A stretch of DNA of 64,000 nucleotides from Nakaseomyces glabratus. Lineage: Eukaryota > Ascomycota > Saccharomycetes > Saccharomycetales > Saccharomycetaceae. Where the stretch lies: assembly GCF_010111755.1 (NCBI RefSeq), contig NC_088956.1, positions 893,516-957,515 of the forward strand. Reading direction: 5' to 3'. Below, piece by piece: positions 40,253-55,500 of the stretch. Within the stretch, counting starts at the first letter, position 1; every line of letters starts with the position of its first letter. The position numbers were made by a program, and so were the translations under genes. Under the pieces are notes generated by a model. The model saw nothing but the letters and a program-made list of their open reading frames with translations. It ran no database searches and had not been told where the DNA came from.

Positions 40253-43200
40253 GTTCTATTATTTTGTTTCAAAACAGCGTGGGTATAACCGGTTTATTGT
40301 ACCACTTTTTAAAATCAGAAATTGTTCGTAGGAGAAAAATCAAAAGTAATCAGCAAATTTATTGTAGGTGGAAGTAAAATTCTTGTAATATTAGATGTAT
40401 GATTCGACTGATCCTATCTAGTAAGTAATTCTATGGAGTTTTTTAGTCTTGTTACCTGAACCAAATGTTATTATAAAGATAATCTAATTTCTCTCCATGA
40501 AACAAAATGCGGTGAGCCAACTGCCAACAAAATAGAACAAAGGGTATTTCTGATCACTGATATCAAGCGCAAATTTTTTAGATAGATTCCCCTTCTAAAT
40601 CAGCAATGCAATAAATTTCTTAATCTTACCTGGTTTGCAATTGAGTGGTCCAAGTAGTCCAAGGATAAATCATGGGCAAGAGAATTATCTTTTAAAAGTG
40701 CTGATTTCTCTGTACAGTTTATACAATACACAACAATCCATAGTTCTTACCATATTCTAAAATATGCTCTGATAGGAAGTTATATTACTATTGATGCACT
40801 TTTTTTTTTTCTAAATTTTTTCTCTTGGCTTTCTGCACTAACAACATAGAAACTAGCTGAATAATGTCATAATTTCAGTTTGTTTGAACTACATCCGTCA
40901 TCACAAATGTAAAACGATCAATATAACACAAACCAGACAAGACCTTTCAATCGTTTCGCCTTTCAAGTGAAACTACAGTTTTGAATTAAACTTACATAGA
41001 AAGGTTGCTCATGCGAATACACTCATTATACATACACGGATAGTTCCTGCCGAATATTGAGAAATTCTTAAATGAAAGATCCTAATCCAATTGATTCGAA
41101 GACCAAATGACTTGCACTATATTCCACAAGGCTAGGGCACTTAAACTGAGTGAACTACTCTAAGAACTCGTTATCTTAAGTCCTGCTACTGCTACTAATA
41201 TCGGAAATTTGAAAGATGTCACCAGATAGGTAGTTGTTCGATAAGCTTTTCATCGATACTGCTCTTCTGAGACAGACAAACCATTTCAGAATTGTTTCTT
41301 ATATCCTAGTCTTTGTTCGTATCTGAGGTTGTGTGAATATACATTAATGAAGGAAGACTAATGACTCCTATTCGTTATGCTGTTGTAGTTTTCTGAGACT
41401 TGTATCTCGTGTCAGTAATGCCATCATTTCTAGAACTTACAATGACTTAAACTTGAATGATCTTAAAACGGTAATGAGATTTTCTTTAAACTCTAACAAA
41501 ATGCTAGTAATTTATCAGGGTTGCTTAGATAGTTTTAGGTAAGTTAGTTTGATGAGTTGCTTAAGAGAAATCCAATGCGTTATTGAGAGCCAATCAATCT
41601 TATTAAGACTGCATATAAAGACTTTATGCAATTAGATAATATACTAGCCAGTCAAGGGACCGTTAGTTATGAAAGCGCATATCAAACTCCATTAACTATG
41701 TGAACCCCCATTGGACTATAACTTACACAACAGAGAACTTTAACTCATTATCAAAAAGATCATTAAGTTGCTGGAAACCACTATCAGAAAACAAAGAAAC
41801 ACTCTCTATATCCAAATCATGTCCAGTGAACTGTGAATTGTAATATTACCTTGTACACATTGTATACTTAATATCTTTGAAATAATATACTGAGCTATGA
41901 TATAACTGCATCCGTCGATAAAACTGTTAATTCAGCCTTCAAATTTATTTACCAGTAGATCCGAGCTAGAATTACCTTTTCAGTGCCAACACTATCAATT
42001 ACAAATTTTAATCATCTGCTACACGAAAGACCATTTAAATAATAGTCACTTTATCCCTCCCCTGAATTTTAACTTTGCTATTCATTATAATGAACCGCTC
42101 ACGCAATCAAACCGAGGAATCGAAAAACTTCCTGACTATTTCCTGAATACGAATTGTACGTGAGATTACTAAGTGACAAAATATGGGCATGAAACTTTTA
42201 TATTACTACTATTTTTCAAATGAGCTTTTTACATAACGAGTCGGTGGCCTTGCAGAATAAATCGCTATTGACACTTTTGTTCCTTAAATATTTCAGAAAT
42301 CGAAATTACTGCCAGCTATTGATAGCTCAAATTAAAGTTTATCGACAAGCCAGTCAAATACCAATATTATACCCCATTTTCAAACCTCCAATCTAGAATA
42401 TGCTATGGTTAAGTATATATAATTAGTTTCATATTGGTTCATAAACATAAGATATACTTATTCACTGTTAAATAGGAAATATATCTAACTAGCAAAGAAC
42501 ACAACTATATTTCTATCGTGTTTCTACTACAAATGAAAACTCATTTCGATAATCATAAGAACTTAGCATACAAAAAACCATAATATATGTACCATCTTAT
42601 CCTAATATTGCTTTTTCTACCATCAGCGATCTGCAGTAATTGGCTAAATTGTGATGCATAGAACGCTAATAAAATTCACGACTATAGTATGCTTTTTAGT
42701 ACTTTGAGTCAAAGTATGAACTGGCCATCCCAAAATGTATCCTATGGAAACCAAGCCAATAATAACAGTACTCAAGTATTCACCATTCCCTCTTGTAATA
42801 GTGGGAAGGCATACCAATTCCTGAATATAGAATTATTATCTATTGTAAATCTAACATTATAAACCCAAAATGGTTAGTCAAAAAAATGCCTAGCATCCCC
42901 TTATTATCATCATTCGGTCAAAACTTGCCCCATACATTTTATTCAAAACCATAGAACTGTACAAAAGTATAATACATTGAGCTTAGTGAATAAAGGCTTT
43001 ATTGAAAACAGAGTACACTATAAAGTGACTACGTATATTGTAGTGTCAATATATTGGAGAGACAGCAACGATAGGGAAGAAACTTTTACAAATAAGGTTT
43101 CGGTAGTGAGCAAGCTTTCATGCGACCATTATGCAGAACTCTCATGATTAGTTGCTTTTCAAAAATACATATTTGGCATGTCTATCTCTAGTTGCAACAA

Positions 43201-46200
43201 TATCGACGACAAAATGTTAACTGGTAATTCAGCCCTGTATTCTTCAACTACTCACTTGTCATGATAGGGGTGAATACCAGAGTTACTCTTACGAACACCA
43301 GTTCTTGAAGCAGCAAGCGATGACTCTAAACAGATCCATAAAAACAATATTTTTTCCTCAATTAGGTGCTTAGCATCATTAATGACTCTTTTTCAAAAAC
43401 TAACGTTTCATTCAATCCGATCATAAAGGTGTTCAATCTAAGTCTCTTTGTGCTATTATGCAACAGGCCGAAATAAATCCATTATTGTTCTAGCCTGTTC
43501 TAAATCAGCTGATTTCTGTTACACATGATGATTTAATCCTGCTGAAGATATAACTATCCTACTAGCACGAAAAAATGAAGAATAATTATCAATATCGAAA
43601 AATATTGAAATACAAAATTCACCTAAGAGGTGTACATCATGAGATTTTGTGGAGTGGACTAGTTTGTAGATTAAACTCAATTTGGCCTCACTACTACCAG
43701 TAACTACTATCTCTTCAAGAATGACAGTATTTTGGTAGAAATTTTCGCACTCCATTTCTTCAGTATGACAGTTTTTAAGACATAACACTGCAGTTTGAAT
43801 CAAGATCAAAATGTTAGAGGCCTAGATTGACAGTCCACATATTAAAGGATCATAAAATTTAACAAATATAGGTAGTAATTGATAGATGATATTGTTCTCT
43901 ACTTTTTTTTTTTTATATTTAACTATACATAAAAGACGCGACTGTTCAATAGTGTCTAGAAAGGCCTCGACCATATTGCGACTAATGAAGTATCTCTCAA
44001 AACACAAAGCTTAGTTCACTACACTAACAAGAATACTTGCAACAGCATGATTTATATTTTGTCACAGTTTTGCTATAAAGCAATATGTTCAAAAATATCT
44101 ATTAAAAGCTCCATAAACACTACACATCATTTGTAACTTTCCATGGGATTTCTATTTGAATATAGTGTACTAGATATTTAACTTCATTAAAAACTAGTAT
44201 AATAGACGGAGAGAAAATTGTTTGCTACTATTGTTCTATTAACTATAACCTGTGAATGATGAATTTACATATAGTATGTCATAAATGTATGACAGTAAAA
44301 GCAAATTTAAGATGGAGGCTTTGGCCTTATGACAGTTGAACCATACCGTAAACCAAACTAAACAACTCAGTAACTATATTATTCAACAGAAATAAAGACA
44401 AAGTAGCTACCACCAATAAGTGGCTAACTATTCTGCTTACTGTCAAAACACAGATAATAGCAGTTTACTGGCAATAATGGAAAATCAAATTTGTCAGGAA
44501 CTATTATGCAAGCCAAAACATTCTATGGTTCAATAGCTCAAGGTAGATTCTCTGCTATTACCCCAGTTTTAGTAGATTTTAAATGCAAATAGCATTACTC
44601 TTATAGCACAATCTGACGTTCAAGTACCTGACCTCTTACATTCAATATATTGATATCCAGAATATCTGGCTTTGATATGTCTCAATGTTGATTTTACTAC
44701 ATTTTTTTTTTGAAAGGTATTGGATAATCCGACTCTATCTTCTCATCTGATATCAGTCGGCCATGTATAAGATAGTAAAACATAATCTCAAATTGGAGAA
44801 TTTGAAATTGATTCAACTGTTAATAAGGTGAATAAAAAATACTATGTCCTGGATTATGCAAAAGTATATAACATGCATATTTCAGCTGCACATAGACTAC
44901 TAAAATCCCAGTGTAATTTTTACACATGGAATACAAAGTAATATTACATTTGAACAAATAAAAATCATTTTCAATAGGAGTTCTTTATCATTCATTAGTT
45001 ACGAGTAATTAATGGTAATAGCAAGATGGTTTACCCATCAACAAAGATATGTCTTCTTAGAGTCACACCAATATTGCATTGGTTAATATCACTTAAGGAA
45101 TGTTTTTTTTTTTTGAAATTGATCAAAAACAAACTAGGTTTACGACCTAGATAGTTATTTTTAAGTTACCATACTTTTATAGTTTTGAATGTAAGTGACA
45201 AACAATATCTATAATTTCAATAAGTTGTACAGAAGTATGAAAATTGTAACGAATCAGTTCGGATTTAACTACTGATATCATGATTAACAGATATAGAAAG
45301 AATTATTTATCATCCATCCATTTCCAGACAGTAATATACTGTTTATCCCTTTAAGGTTTTTACTGAAGAGATCGACTATTAAGCATCTTCTACCAGTATT
45401 ATAATTTAGCAAACCTAATTTTACTCGAGCAGATTCCAGGGTTATGGATCGTTTTCCTTACGTTCTAGGCTATATTGCTACCGGGATAAAGTTTCTTAAT
45501 AATCAGTACACTTAGACTATAATTTGTTTTGTTGTACTTTCCAGTCAATTTCATTAATCCCATGTTTAGAAAATGAGGCTATATTAATCCAAACTGGAAC
45601 TGGTGAAAGACTTTAAAAAAAGCCAACGAATAGGATCAATGCTGTAGCAGGGTAAATATTAAGGAATTCAATGTTACGCGAAAAACCAAATGTTCTGCTA
45701 ACCGGTACTTTCATGACATTTGGAACGATTAATTATAATTGTTTATCAAAGGTTGACAAACTCTTATTGTAGGGTAGGAGCTCATAAAGCCACAACCAAA
45801 ACATAAAATCTTAAAGCAATTGTGTTAACCTATTCTCGTTGTAACTATATTCCAAAAATTAACCGTTGATCCATTAAATTTCAAAACAAATCTGTTAAAG
45901 TTGGATTAATTTAGAATGTCTCGAATAGAATTAACCAATTATGGCTTATATAAAAAACTAATAACTAGATAGAAGAGTGTATATGATATTTCGTCGACCA
46001 TTGCAATTCATATTGGCATTTTGTAACAGCGATTATATAAAATCAACAACGAAAAATCAGGAAGTATTGGATATTGTGTATTAAAGTCACTTCAGTCAGT
46101 GTTAGATTTTCACTATTCTCTTCCCTTTTCTTCCATTGTGAATAGTGAACATTAGACAATTAACAACAAACAAATTCTTCATTTTACTTGATCTATTCAG

Positions 46201-49200
46201 AGCGTATTGGATCATGTTTCCTGAACCACATTGTAACATTAGTATTAAATTTGTTAAAAAATCAGTTAAGCTAATCAAAAATCCGGAGTAGTGTTAGTAT
46301 ACTAACTTAAGTTTTATGCTGGAGTCCTTTTCATTGTTAAGTAGTCTAAGTTTAAACCGTACCTTAAGTGATATTTACAACAAAAATATAGATGAAAAAA
46401 ATGGTGTTAAAAAATGCCGAGTATAATGAAAACAAACCATGTATACAATTAGAAGCTGCCTTTTCATCCATATTTATTACTATAAGTGAAGATCCAATAC
46501 CTATGAAAGTAGTAGGGCAAGAATATGGTGAAATGGATATTGTACTTAAACAAAAATTAAACAAAACTGACAATCTACAATTGCTATGTATCTATATCAG
46601 TAGTTATAGCTTCTTATACTCTTGTGATAGCTGTAACTAAATCTTTCATTACTTTTTGTTGCCTATCTAGTATTCTTAAAATCACTGGAGAACTGCTTGA
46701 GGAACGTTCATATTCACTCAGCACAAATATGGAGCGATATGTACTGAAGTACAAAGCAATTTGAAGTAGCCGTTATCAGTATTCTTCAGAGTACGACAGT
46801 TCCATGACATTTAGGTCATGAAATACATTTATTTCTCACGCGTTTGATACTAGAGTCAGTGTCTTAAAATGACCCCAACAATTGAAATGCTGTATAGTTC
46901 AGTTTTTCACTAATACCCATTTTTTAACAATATTGTAATGAATAAACAATTATTACAGATATCTAACTTTAGTAATCAGAGTATAGGATTTTCATATACC
47001 TAACCAATATACCAACACAGTACACCATTGGTCATGATCTATTAATCACTGTTTAAATGGCCAGAAAATATATAGCATGTGCATTATTTCGTATCTGTGA
47101 GATGGTCACATAAGTTGAATATCATAGAACCAATAGGTAGATTAAATTGTTATATCAAAAGAGGGCAGATTTCATTGTATTTGGTAAACTGATTTTAATC
47201 ATACGATGCAAAAAGGCTGCCGAACACCATCTATTTATATCAAAAACAGCTGGAAACAAAAACAAAACTATATTGTAGAAAATAGGGTGTCATTAATGTA
47301 ACACGTGTTTTCCCCAATCTTTTTACAAAGGTAGATTCGAAGTTTTTTAATTAGAATTGTTTCTGAAGCGAATGGCTTTTCATTTTTCTTATTTAATTTC
47401 AAAAGCTCGAGGAGTAAACCACAACATATATGAAAAGTGCAAAGATTAGTATGAATTGTGAAAACATCTTGTCATATCATAGGAAAGAGTTCTTTTACAT
47501 ATTTTTGGAGAAGGGCTATTTTTCTTATCGATAACTCCAATCAAATTGACTACATGAATAAAAAACAATCATCCGCTAATCTCATTATTACTTCGTAGTT
47601 GAACAATCATACTTTGTAAGTCTACAAGAGCTGCTAAACTATCCAAAAAAAAAATTAACACCTTATATATGATTTTCAAAATGACACTTTATAAATATAT
47701 ATAAATAGTTGGTATTGAACAATAGTAAGCTATTATTTACCACATTACCTATGTGATAACCCGATCAGTAAAAAGCTGAACTTAAATTTTGTTCTTTATG
47801 CAAAACAGTTTCAAGGTATCTACAATAAAGAGAAAATTATTTTTTCAAGAGGGACTGAACTATTGTATTACCTATGGCAATTGGAGTGTTGATATTATCT
47901 CATATAAATGAACTATTCGATTAGACTTTAGGGGAAAACTAGCAACATAAATTGGAACCTGCCATAAAATTGTCAAACAATATGCATGAAACAATCCTAT
48001 CTTGATTTATTTCTGCTACTTTTCAATTGATATGTGATGATTGTGAAAAACAGTAAGTAATTTAACATACTAATTATTTTATCAGAGATTGATTTTTGTC
48101 AAAAATTTAATTACAAGAAATATATCGATTGATTTTGAAAATCTAATGATATATAACATTACATTGTAACTGACATCTATTCCTCAACAAAAGGAAAGAG
48201 GTATAAGGAAAATAAAAGTTAATATTTGTGGCTTATTTGAGAAAAGATCATTATGATTGTCAAAGCAAATAAAGGTATAATATGTTTCAAATCACGCTGC
48301 AGTATAAATACAATGACTGAAAATTATTGAATGCCTTTGCAAGTAAACGACTATTCTTCTTAAACTCATATAGATTGTTATTTTATTTTAATAAGTTCAT
48401 GGTTTTTTCCATTATCATAGCATCTAGTGTAATGATATATATCAAATCGATACTATTGACTCTAAAGTAAAAAATATGCTTAAGTAGGTAATCACAGAGT
48501 ACCTTTCAGTTCTCAGATAAAGGAGCATATTCCATTTTACTCTATTTCACAACCGAGCAAAGTGCTAATACATGTGATGACTTTAATTATGGCCAATATA
48601 TCAATAAAAACTATTTAAACAGTGTAACTGAGTCAATCAAATGCTTGTTCCAGAACCTTTCTGGGTGTTTCTCCAGCCATGTGTTATAATAAAACCTTGA
48701 ACTTAAGGTCTGTCCTTGTTACTATGACTGGTAAATTATTATGGGCAACACACTTCTTTTTTTTCTTAATGATACAGAACAATACTCATTTAATTTGAAC
48801 GAAACAATTACAGAGAATATGCAACAGAATAATTGGAAAATGAATCTTTTTTTTTGAAACCATGCAGCAAAATTAAAAAGGAACCAGCTATGATATTCTA
48901 CATATTATAACATTAATTATTTGATATATGAAAAATTAATAACATACTTCCAAACTACCAATCAACCAAACAAACATGATTCAGTCAATTAAAGTTTCAT
49001 TAATCCTAATACGAATCTACATGACCTCCTGATATATTAAGTGCTTCTTATCAAATATGTTCTAGAACTTGAGATATAAATTTGTTTGTATTAAACATTG
49101 TTATAGAAGTTTGCTTTTAGTTACTCATTATTCTGTGTTGGGGAACAAGAAGCTAGAAGATTGAAAGTTTTTGCGTTGTATTTGATCTTGGATAAAAACA

Positions 49201-52200
49201 ATATGTAATAAGAACTCTGAACTCAATAAATAAGTAATTTAATATTTATTGTTTTTTGATGTAATTAGTTTCATGTAGAGAATGTCAGTAACCTCTCAAT
49301 ATTTGTAAACTCTAAGCAAAAACATATTGAAATTATATCAAACCTATTTACATTCTGTAATAAGAATTTAGAAAATACTAGCATGTGATTAACTGAGAGT
49401 ACCATAATAATACCGCTTCTTAGATAAAAGAAATGACGATCTACCATATGATCCTGGACATGTAATTCAAGTATCTTTTCTTCACCATCGTTGAATTTTA
49501 AAGAAAACCGGGATTAGAACTATAGTTAGGATAACTTTGACTATTGTAGATTCATTATGGTAAGGTATCGCCACTCTAGTTCCTACAGCAGTGAATAGAA
49601 ACTCTTATACAATTCAATTCAAACATAAAACATCCTCACTCAAGTAACCTTCTCTTATTAATGGTGGGCAAAAAATGAAATGTGTTGATAGTCGAGTTGC
49701 ACGTGTTCATTTTAATGGCGAAATAGAATACACCAATTTACGGATTCTAAAGATGTAAGGTTTTCCACAATATAAAGCAGGTAAAATTACCATGTACTCT
49801 AACCATTTATCGAGGAATTTACGTCACTCTAAGATGCTCAGCTAATACCTTTAAAACCAATACCATCTATATATTTTTTCACAAACTATCAGTATAAGGA
49901 AATGTGAAGACTAGAACGTCTCCATCTCACAAAAATCACTCAACCTACAATAGTTTAAAATAAAATCGGTTATGTTATGGTCATCCTCTTAATGGCCATT
50001 TAAAAGCAAGTTCATTAACCGTGATATCTGTAATCATATAATTTTAGATTCTATATTCTTTATTGCGTACGTTTTTAATATGATCAAAAAACAGCAAATA
50101 GGAAATGATTTATGTTGTAATCAATCTAACTTCTTCTTAGTCTTACAATGACACTGATTATTTCATTTATACGTATTTTGGTCTATTATTAGTATGAGAA
50201 TAGAAATACGAAGCTTTTAGTTTGAGGTGGTACAAACAGTTACTCTTTAACCTGATGGGGGATTCTAGATGAAAAAAGAAATGCATTCGAAAGTTTGCTG
50301 TAACCTAGATAGTAAATATTAAACATAATTTGTTCTTATAAATTTTATTGGCTTGAAATTTATTAATGCAGTCCTTAGGCAGTGACGAAACGTGAAATAT
50401 ATAGCTTGCTTTCATGATGAGTACTAATAAACGAAGTTTTGTAGCTGTGGAAATAGAACTCTCGCAAGTTTCTAGAGTTGTTACAAAAACTTATAACGAC
50501 TTTGGAAATAAGCCTCTCAGATTCCTCGACAACAATTAAATATTTATATTATGAATCAATATATCCACGAAAACACAAAAAATAGCAACTAAGAATTCGA
50601 TAGGAACTTTCAGTTTATTGAAGATCCCACCAAATTAAATGTTATCTACAATTACAGTGTGTATTACATTTCGAACATGATATTTCATTGTCAGCTTTGT
50701 ATCGTGATTTAATGTTTATTTCCATATTGCCGTTCCTAAGATGAGTATTCATTACCAGAAAAGTTTCTATGTGTAGTAAATTTAGCGCTAAGTATAGAAC
50801 TAATTCTTCAGAAAGATCTTCCAAAATAAGAGGATGCACAATTATAAGCAAATAGTGTCCTTGCTAACATAGGGAACCTTGAATAAAATATGTGAACCTA
50901 GTTAAACTCAATATTTTATATGAAGTACTTATAACGACAAGCTAGAATGCCCTGTATAGAAATCAATTCTCACATAATTGCCTTCTTCAATCTTCAAGAC
51001 CTACCAATAATAACTAAGTATTGGTATAGTCTTATGCGCCCGATAATAACCCCAATAGAACTTGAAATTACCAATTAATGATATACACTATGCTCACGAG
51101 CATATAACCTTTGCCATTTATATTACTGATCAATTGTTTGAGTGTTTGATTCAATTGAAGAGTATTTACAGATAAAAGTTACATTCATAATCAACAGTAA
51201 ATTATTTTCTGGTTATTATTATGTCTTTTTAATAATTCAAAAGCCATATTTACTCACCTTTTTGACAAAAGATGAAAATCATCCCGGGTTTTGCTATTTG
51301 TACTTTTACATGTGCGCCAAGTAGAACTTAAAAAATCAGCATCACATCATATACTCACAACCATTATGGAAGAAACACATGCCACTAAAATACTCATATT
51401 ACCGTTTGGCATACTTACTTCTGTGCATTACCGGTGCTGATGATAAAAGAATAACCAGTATCTACTACAATTTCAATATCTTTATAACAATATATCTATT
51501 TTTAAACTGAAGTGTAGCAATAAGTATTTTAGAGAGAAATTTTACCAATTTTTGATGATGGTATCAAATATTTTAGTAAACAAAGTCACATCCTAACTAA
51601 CCTCCGTTGGCTTTTCATAATGTAATAGTTTCTTTGGTGCTACTCTAATGCAATTTGGCTTAAAGAAAACAAGAAAAGAAATCTTCTCAACACCAACAAC
51701 GTGCAATTTATATTGTACTTGCCGATATTTACCCTAGTCAAATACCTTAACTATTCAACAACTATTATAGAGATATTAATCTCCCTGTAATAGACTTTTT
51801 CAAATTGTTGGGATAACCTTTCTTTAGACTATGAAAACAAATTCATGTAGCCTTTTCTAAACTAGACAAATTTAAAATGGATTGAGTTTTCTTGGTCATA
51901 AAATGACTGCAAATACTGATTGACGGTAATTCATTTATTTTTAGTAATTGATAAGATTATTAATTTTTAAGGGTTATTATCCTACTCAAATTTTTAATAG
52001 ATTGAGACAATAAGTGTCCATTAAGTTCTATCGTTTTTTAAAACCTATTTGAATAGTGTCTTTAGTAATAAAAACAATTTTACACAACTAAACTTATTAT
52101 AATAGTATGTGGAATATATAGTTTTTAGACTTTTTCATCTATGTTTATCGTTGCGGCATAGATGTGGTTTTGGTACCTTTCAGTTTGATATGTACCATAT

Positions 52201-55200
52201 AAACACAATTGTTGAAGCAGTTAATGTATATACTTAGTATGTCAATATATAGGAAAGAGCCATTACAGAAAAATACTCAAGACAAAATTTTAGAATATGA
52301 ATTCTCACCGGAACCAATCAGCGGCGCTAATACTCCACGTAATATACCTCGCAGGGCTCATAATCTGTAGCCTTCCTATAGCTACATAACATATATCACA
52401 ATATGGCACCATCCTAATTATATTTTTGGTATTCTGTTCTAGAATCTACCGTTACTGTTGCATTACTTGGAATAACAATAATTTAATACCTCAAGCTGAG
52501 ATTTTGGTACCAGCAAAATCGTCTGAAATGGAAATAAGTTTGGTATTATATGCAACAAGACATTCCTCTTTGCTTGACTTGATAATAGATATCTAAATTA
52601 TTTTTCTGCTGTGCCTTTATCATGCCGAAAGTTTTCTGGGAGCTGTATAAGGCAAAAATGAGAAATATTTAATAGTGTCTTCAGTAGATACGAAGTTAGA
52701 TATAACAAATCGTTTGGTATCTTTACTAACAATCACAACTCAGCATTAACTAAAAATAGCACTACCGTAATACTGTATGTGGTTCCTCAAATTTGTTGAG
52801 CATTAGTCATAAAACACCAAGATATTTTTCTCATCACTAGTGATATGAAAACGCCAATTAGTTGAGAACAGTGTACCACATCATCAAACCAAGTAAATAA
52901 TGTACGGTTGCATATTTACGATTGATCTCATAATTATTTAAAAATGTAGTTAGTTTACTTTTTTTTTTTATCATAAGAAGTCATGAATATGACGTAAACT
53001 CTTAAAAATGTTGAATTTTTCTATCAATCTTTCAAGATAGGGGGGACGTGAGGAGATACTATACGGCACAAAAGTAGGAATTTCTGCTCTGAAGGAAAAC
53101 CGTGGAGGACATACATATTCAATTAAAAGTTAAATTCTCTCAAAATTAAAAAAAAAATAACGTATTATTTTTAGTATTGCAGTTTGAAACAACAGACTGT
53201 TCAGAGTCGATAAACTTATCATACAACATGGAGTATCAGCACCACCCGAAGGATCTGTCAAAACTTAACACATTACCGAGTTACAAATTGGAAACTAATT
53301 TTGTCTTTAGTACAAATCTATTTACATAGAGGTATCTGTATTTTGTGGGAGATTTTCTGTACAAAAGCTAAGATATATGACATTAGTAAGATTGATAATA
53401 ATATTACACTTCCGTACTTAATTTACGGCAATAAATTCTGTTTTGCCTAACATCCCCACAGCTTGTATGACAATCATTTTGCCCAGTTATTCTTACAGTT
53501 ATAAAAGCAAAGATTACGTCATGTTCTGATAATTATTTTTAACTGAAGACACAAAAATCTCTACGATATCCCTTTCTCATTATTTCCATAGACGACCGGG
53601 CGTTAATTTAATCACTAAATATTCCAAAATTCTATATTGAATTATCATATCAATTATTTGAGTTTACTCCTCGTAATAATATGAGGTATTTAAAAATAGC
53701 TCCAAGACTTGTACAATCCATTTTTTCACACACATATGTGTACTCTAGTTTCAAGTAGTCATCACAAAAGTATTGCTATTACTAAATATCAGTAAAGTTT
53801 GATAATATACAACAAAGATCATTACTGTAATATGAAATCTACTATAATTGCACCAAGTATTTCAACATGCACAATGAACATCCAAAAATCTCCTTTAAAG
53901 AATTTGGAACGTAAAGGCTAAAAAGATGCTCCGTAAAAACCCTGAAGTCATAATAAAAAAAATGCTAATACAATCAAACATTCGAGATATTGAATCAGAA
54001 GGCATAAAGTCGAACAAATTAATAATTTTGAAGAATTGATCTGTATTTATTTTGTTGAGTTTTTATAAAACTATTTATTTATTAATTGTACTCCTTTGGT
54101 ACTATTAACAGACAAAGTAATGTTTTTGTCTCATACTGAACTTGCTGATATTTTTGCCTTTCTTAATCAGTTTTCTAATGAAAAAGGAAGCCATGTGAAA
54201 GGCTCCTTTTCAGGTTAACTATCTAATATTATTTATTCAAATCCAATAATAGAAATGGAGAAAGTTTTATTGGGTATATTATTATCCAAAAACAACATCA
54301 AATTTTACAGTGCTACTGCTATTATATGTTTAGCACTCTCATAAAGGTGAGTAATCGAATAATACATGTAATAGCAAATTGTATCATCAAATGTCATTTA
54401 AAGTCCATTACCAAGAGTGAACAAGCTAGAAGCTATATTCAGTTAGACACTATAAAATGTTATTTATGACATCCCACAGAAATGTGGAAGTCTTGAATCT
54501 AATCTTGGAAATAGTATTATCAAATTTAATGACAATTCATGACGTAGCGAAAAAGTTAAAGATTGATAGTATCAAATTTGATATAAACTGAATTGCTTAT
54601 ATGAAACAAGTATACAGTACGAATATATGATAATGACATTTACTTAGTTGTTATTAATGGTTTTATCTTTTTGATTTTATTTTTGCTGCAAGATTTATTT
54701 TTTTCGCATTCTATACTGTTAAAACTACGGCAATTTTTAAGTAATTGATATAAAAAAACTAGAAAGATATTATTATTTATTATATAAGAGGTTTCACCTA
54801 ATATAATAAAAAGAAGAATAACTTTCTACTTGGGAAAACCGATCCTAAAATACAAAGAATAATTTACTTCTTTAATATTTGAATATATTAACTGAAACAA
54901 ATTGATATAATATATAGGAGTTTTGATACCTTATTATTAACCAACGTTTACATAAACATGTTTTAATTTGTACCAGTATTTCTATAACAATCATGCATAT
55001 ATATTTTCAAAGTAGATATTCCAAGTCATTGGTTTTCAAGACACCAGTGCAATGTTCAGATTGTTAATTAATCCATTACAAGTTGATAATTATATTTTTA
55101 CTAAACCCCTCTATTGTGGAAAATTATTGATGCATGCAGTAAAAGACTGTAATATAACAATATGTAAATGTTTTGACATTATCATCATCAGCAGAGTTAT

Positions 55201-55353
55201 GAAACTGTATCAAAATAGTTCACTTTTTGTTCTATACATAGAAACTTAAGTCAAAGTGACTCTTTATAACAACTAGAGCAGTTCATCCAGTAATCTATGA
55301 AAATATCCCCTATCCTAAGACCATTCCAATGTTTCCATTTGGGTTCTGAATTG
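40253..55353. other. 15-kb gene desert between TOG1 and the adhesin
   Basis: No open frame above ~100 codons on either strand, and none of the short ones (for example 43519-43809, 46392-46640, 50642-50851, 55052-55249) resembles a known protein or shows codon bias. The DNA is AT-rich almost throughout, with many 8-12-nt A/T runs (40801-40811, 43902-43914, 44702-44711, 45103-45114, 48756-48764, 48847-48856, 52959-52968, 53149-53158). Small GC-richer spots occur near 52300-52370 and 53038-53075. No tRNA, telomere-like sequence or transposon was seen. Confidence 0.7.
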
Positions 55354-55360
55354 TATATAA
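55354..55360 (+). promoter_or_regulatory. Candidate TATA box of adhesin gene
   Basis: TATATAA about 140 bp upstream of the ATG at 55501, followed by a T-run at 55388-55398. Motif match only. Confidence 0.4.
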
Positions 55361-55500
55361 ATGATGCATTAAATGAAATAGTTATCTTTTTTTTTTTGGA
55401 TAAAGTGTTTTATTAATGTGAATACATATAAAAGGACCAGCACTAATTGACCAACAATTCACTGGATAATTTTTCCCAAAAGTTTGTGCCAATAAAAAAA

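Noticed and set aside
43519..46640. Short frames in the desert (43519-43809, 46392-46640) as genes
   Set aside because: Under 100 codons, no known domain, no codon bias, and about the number expected by chance in 15 kb.
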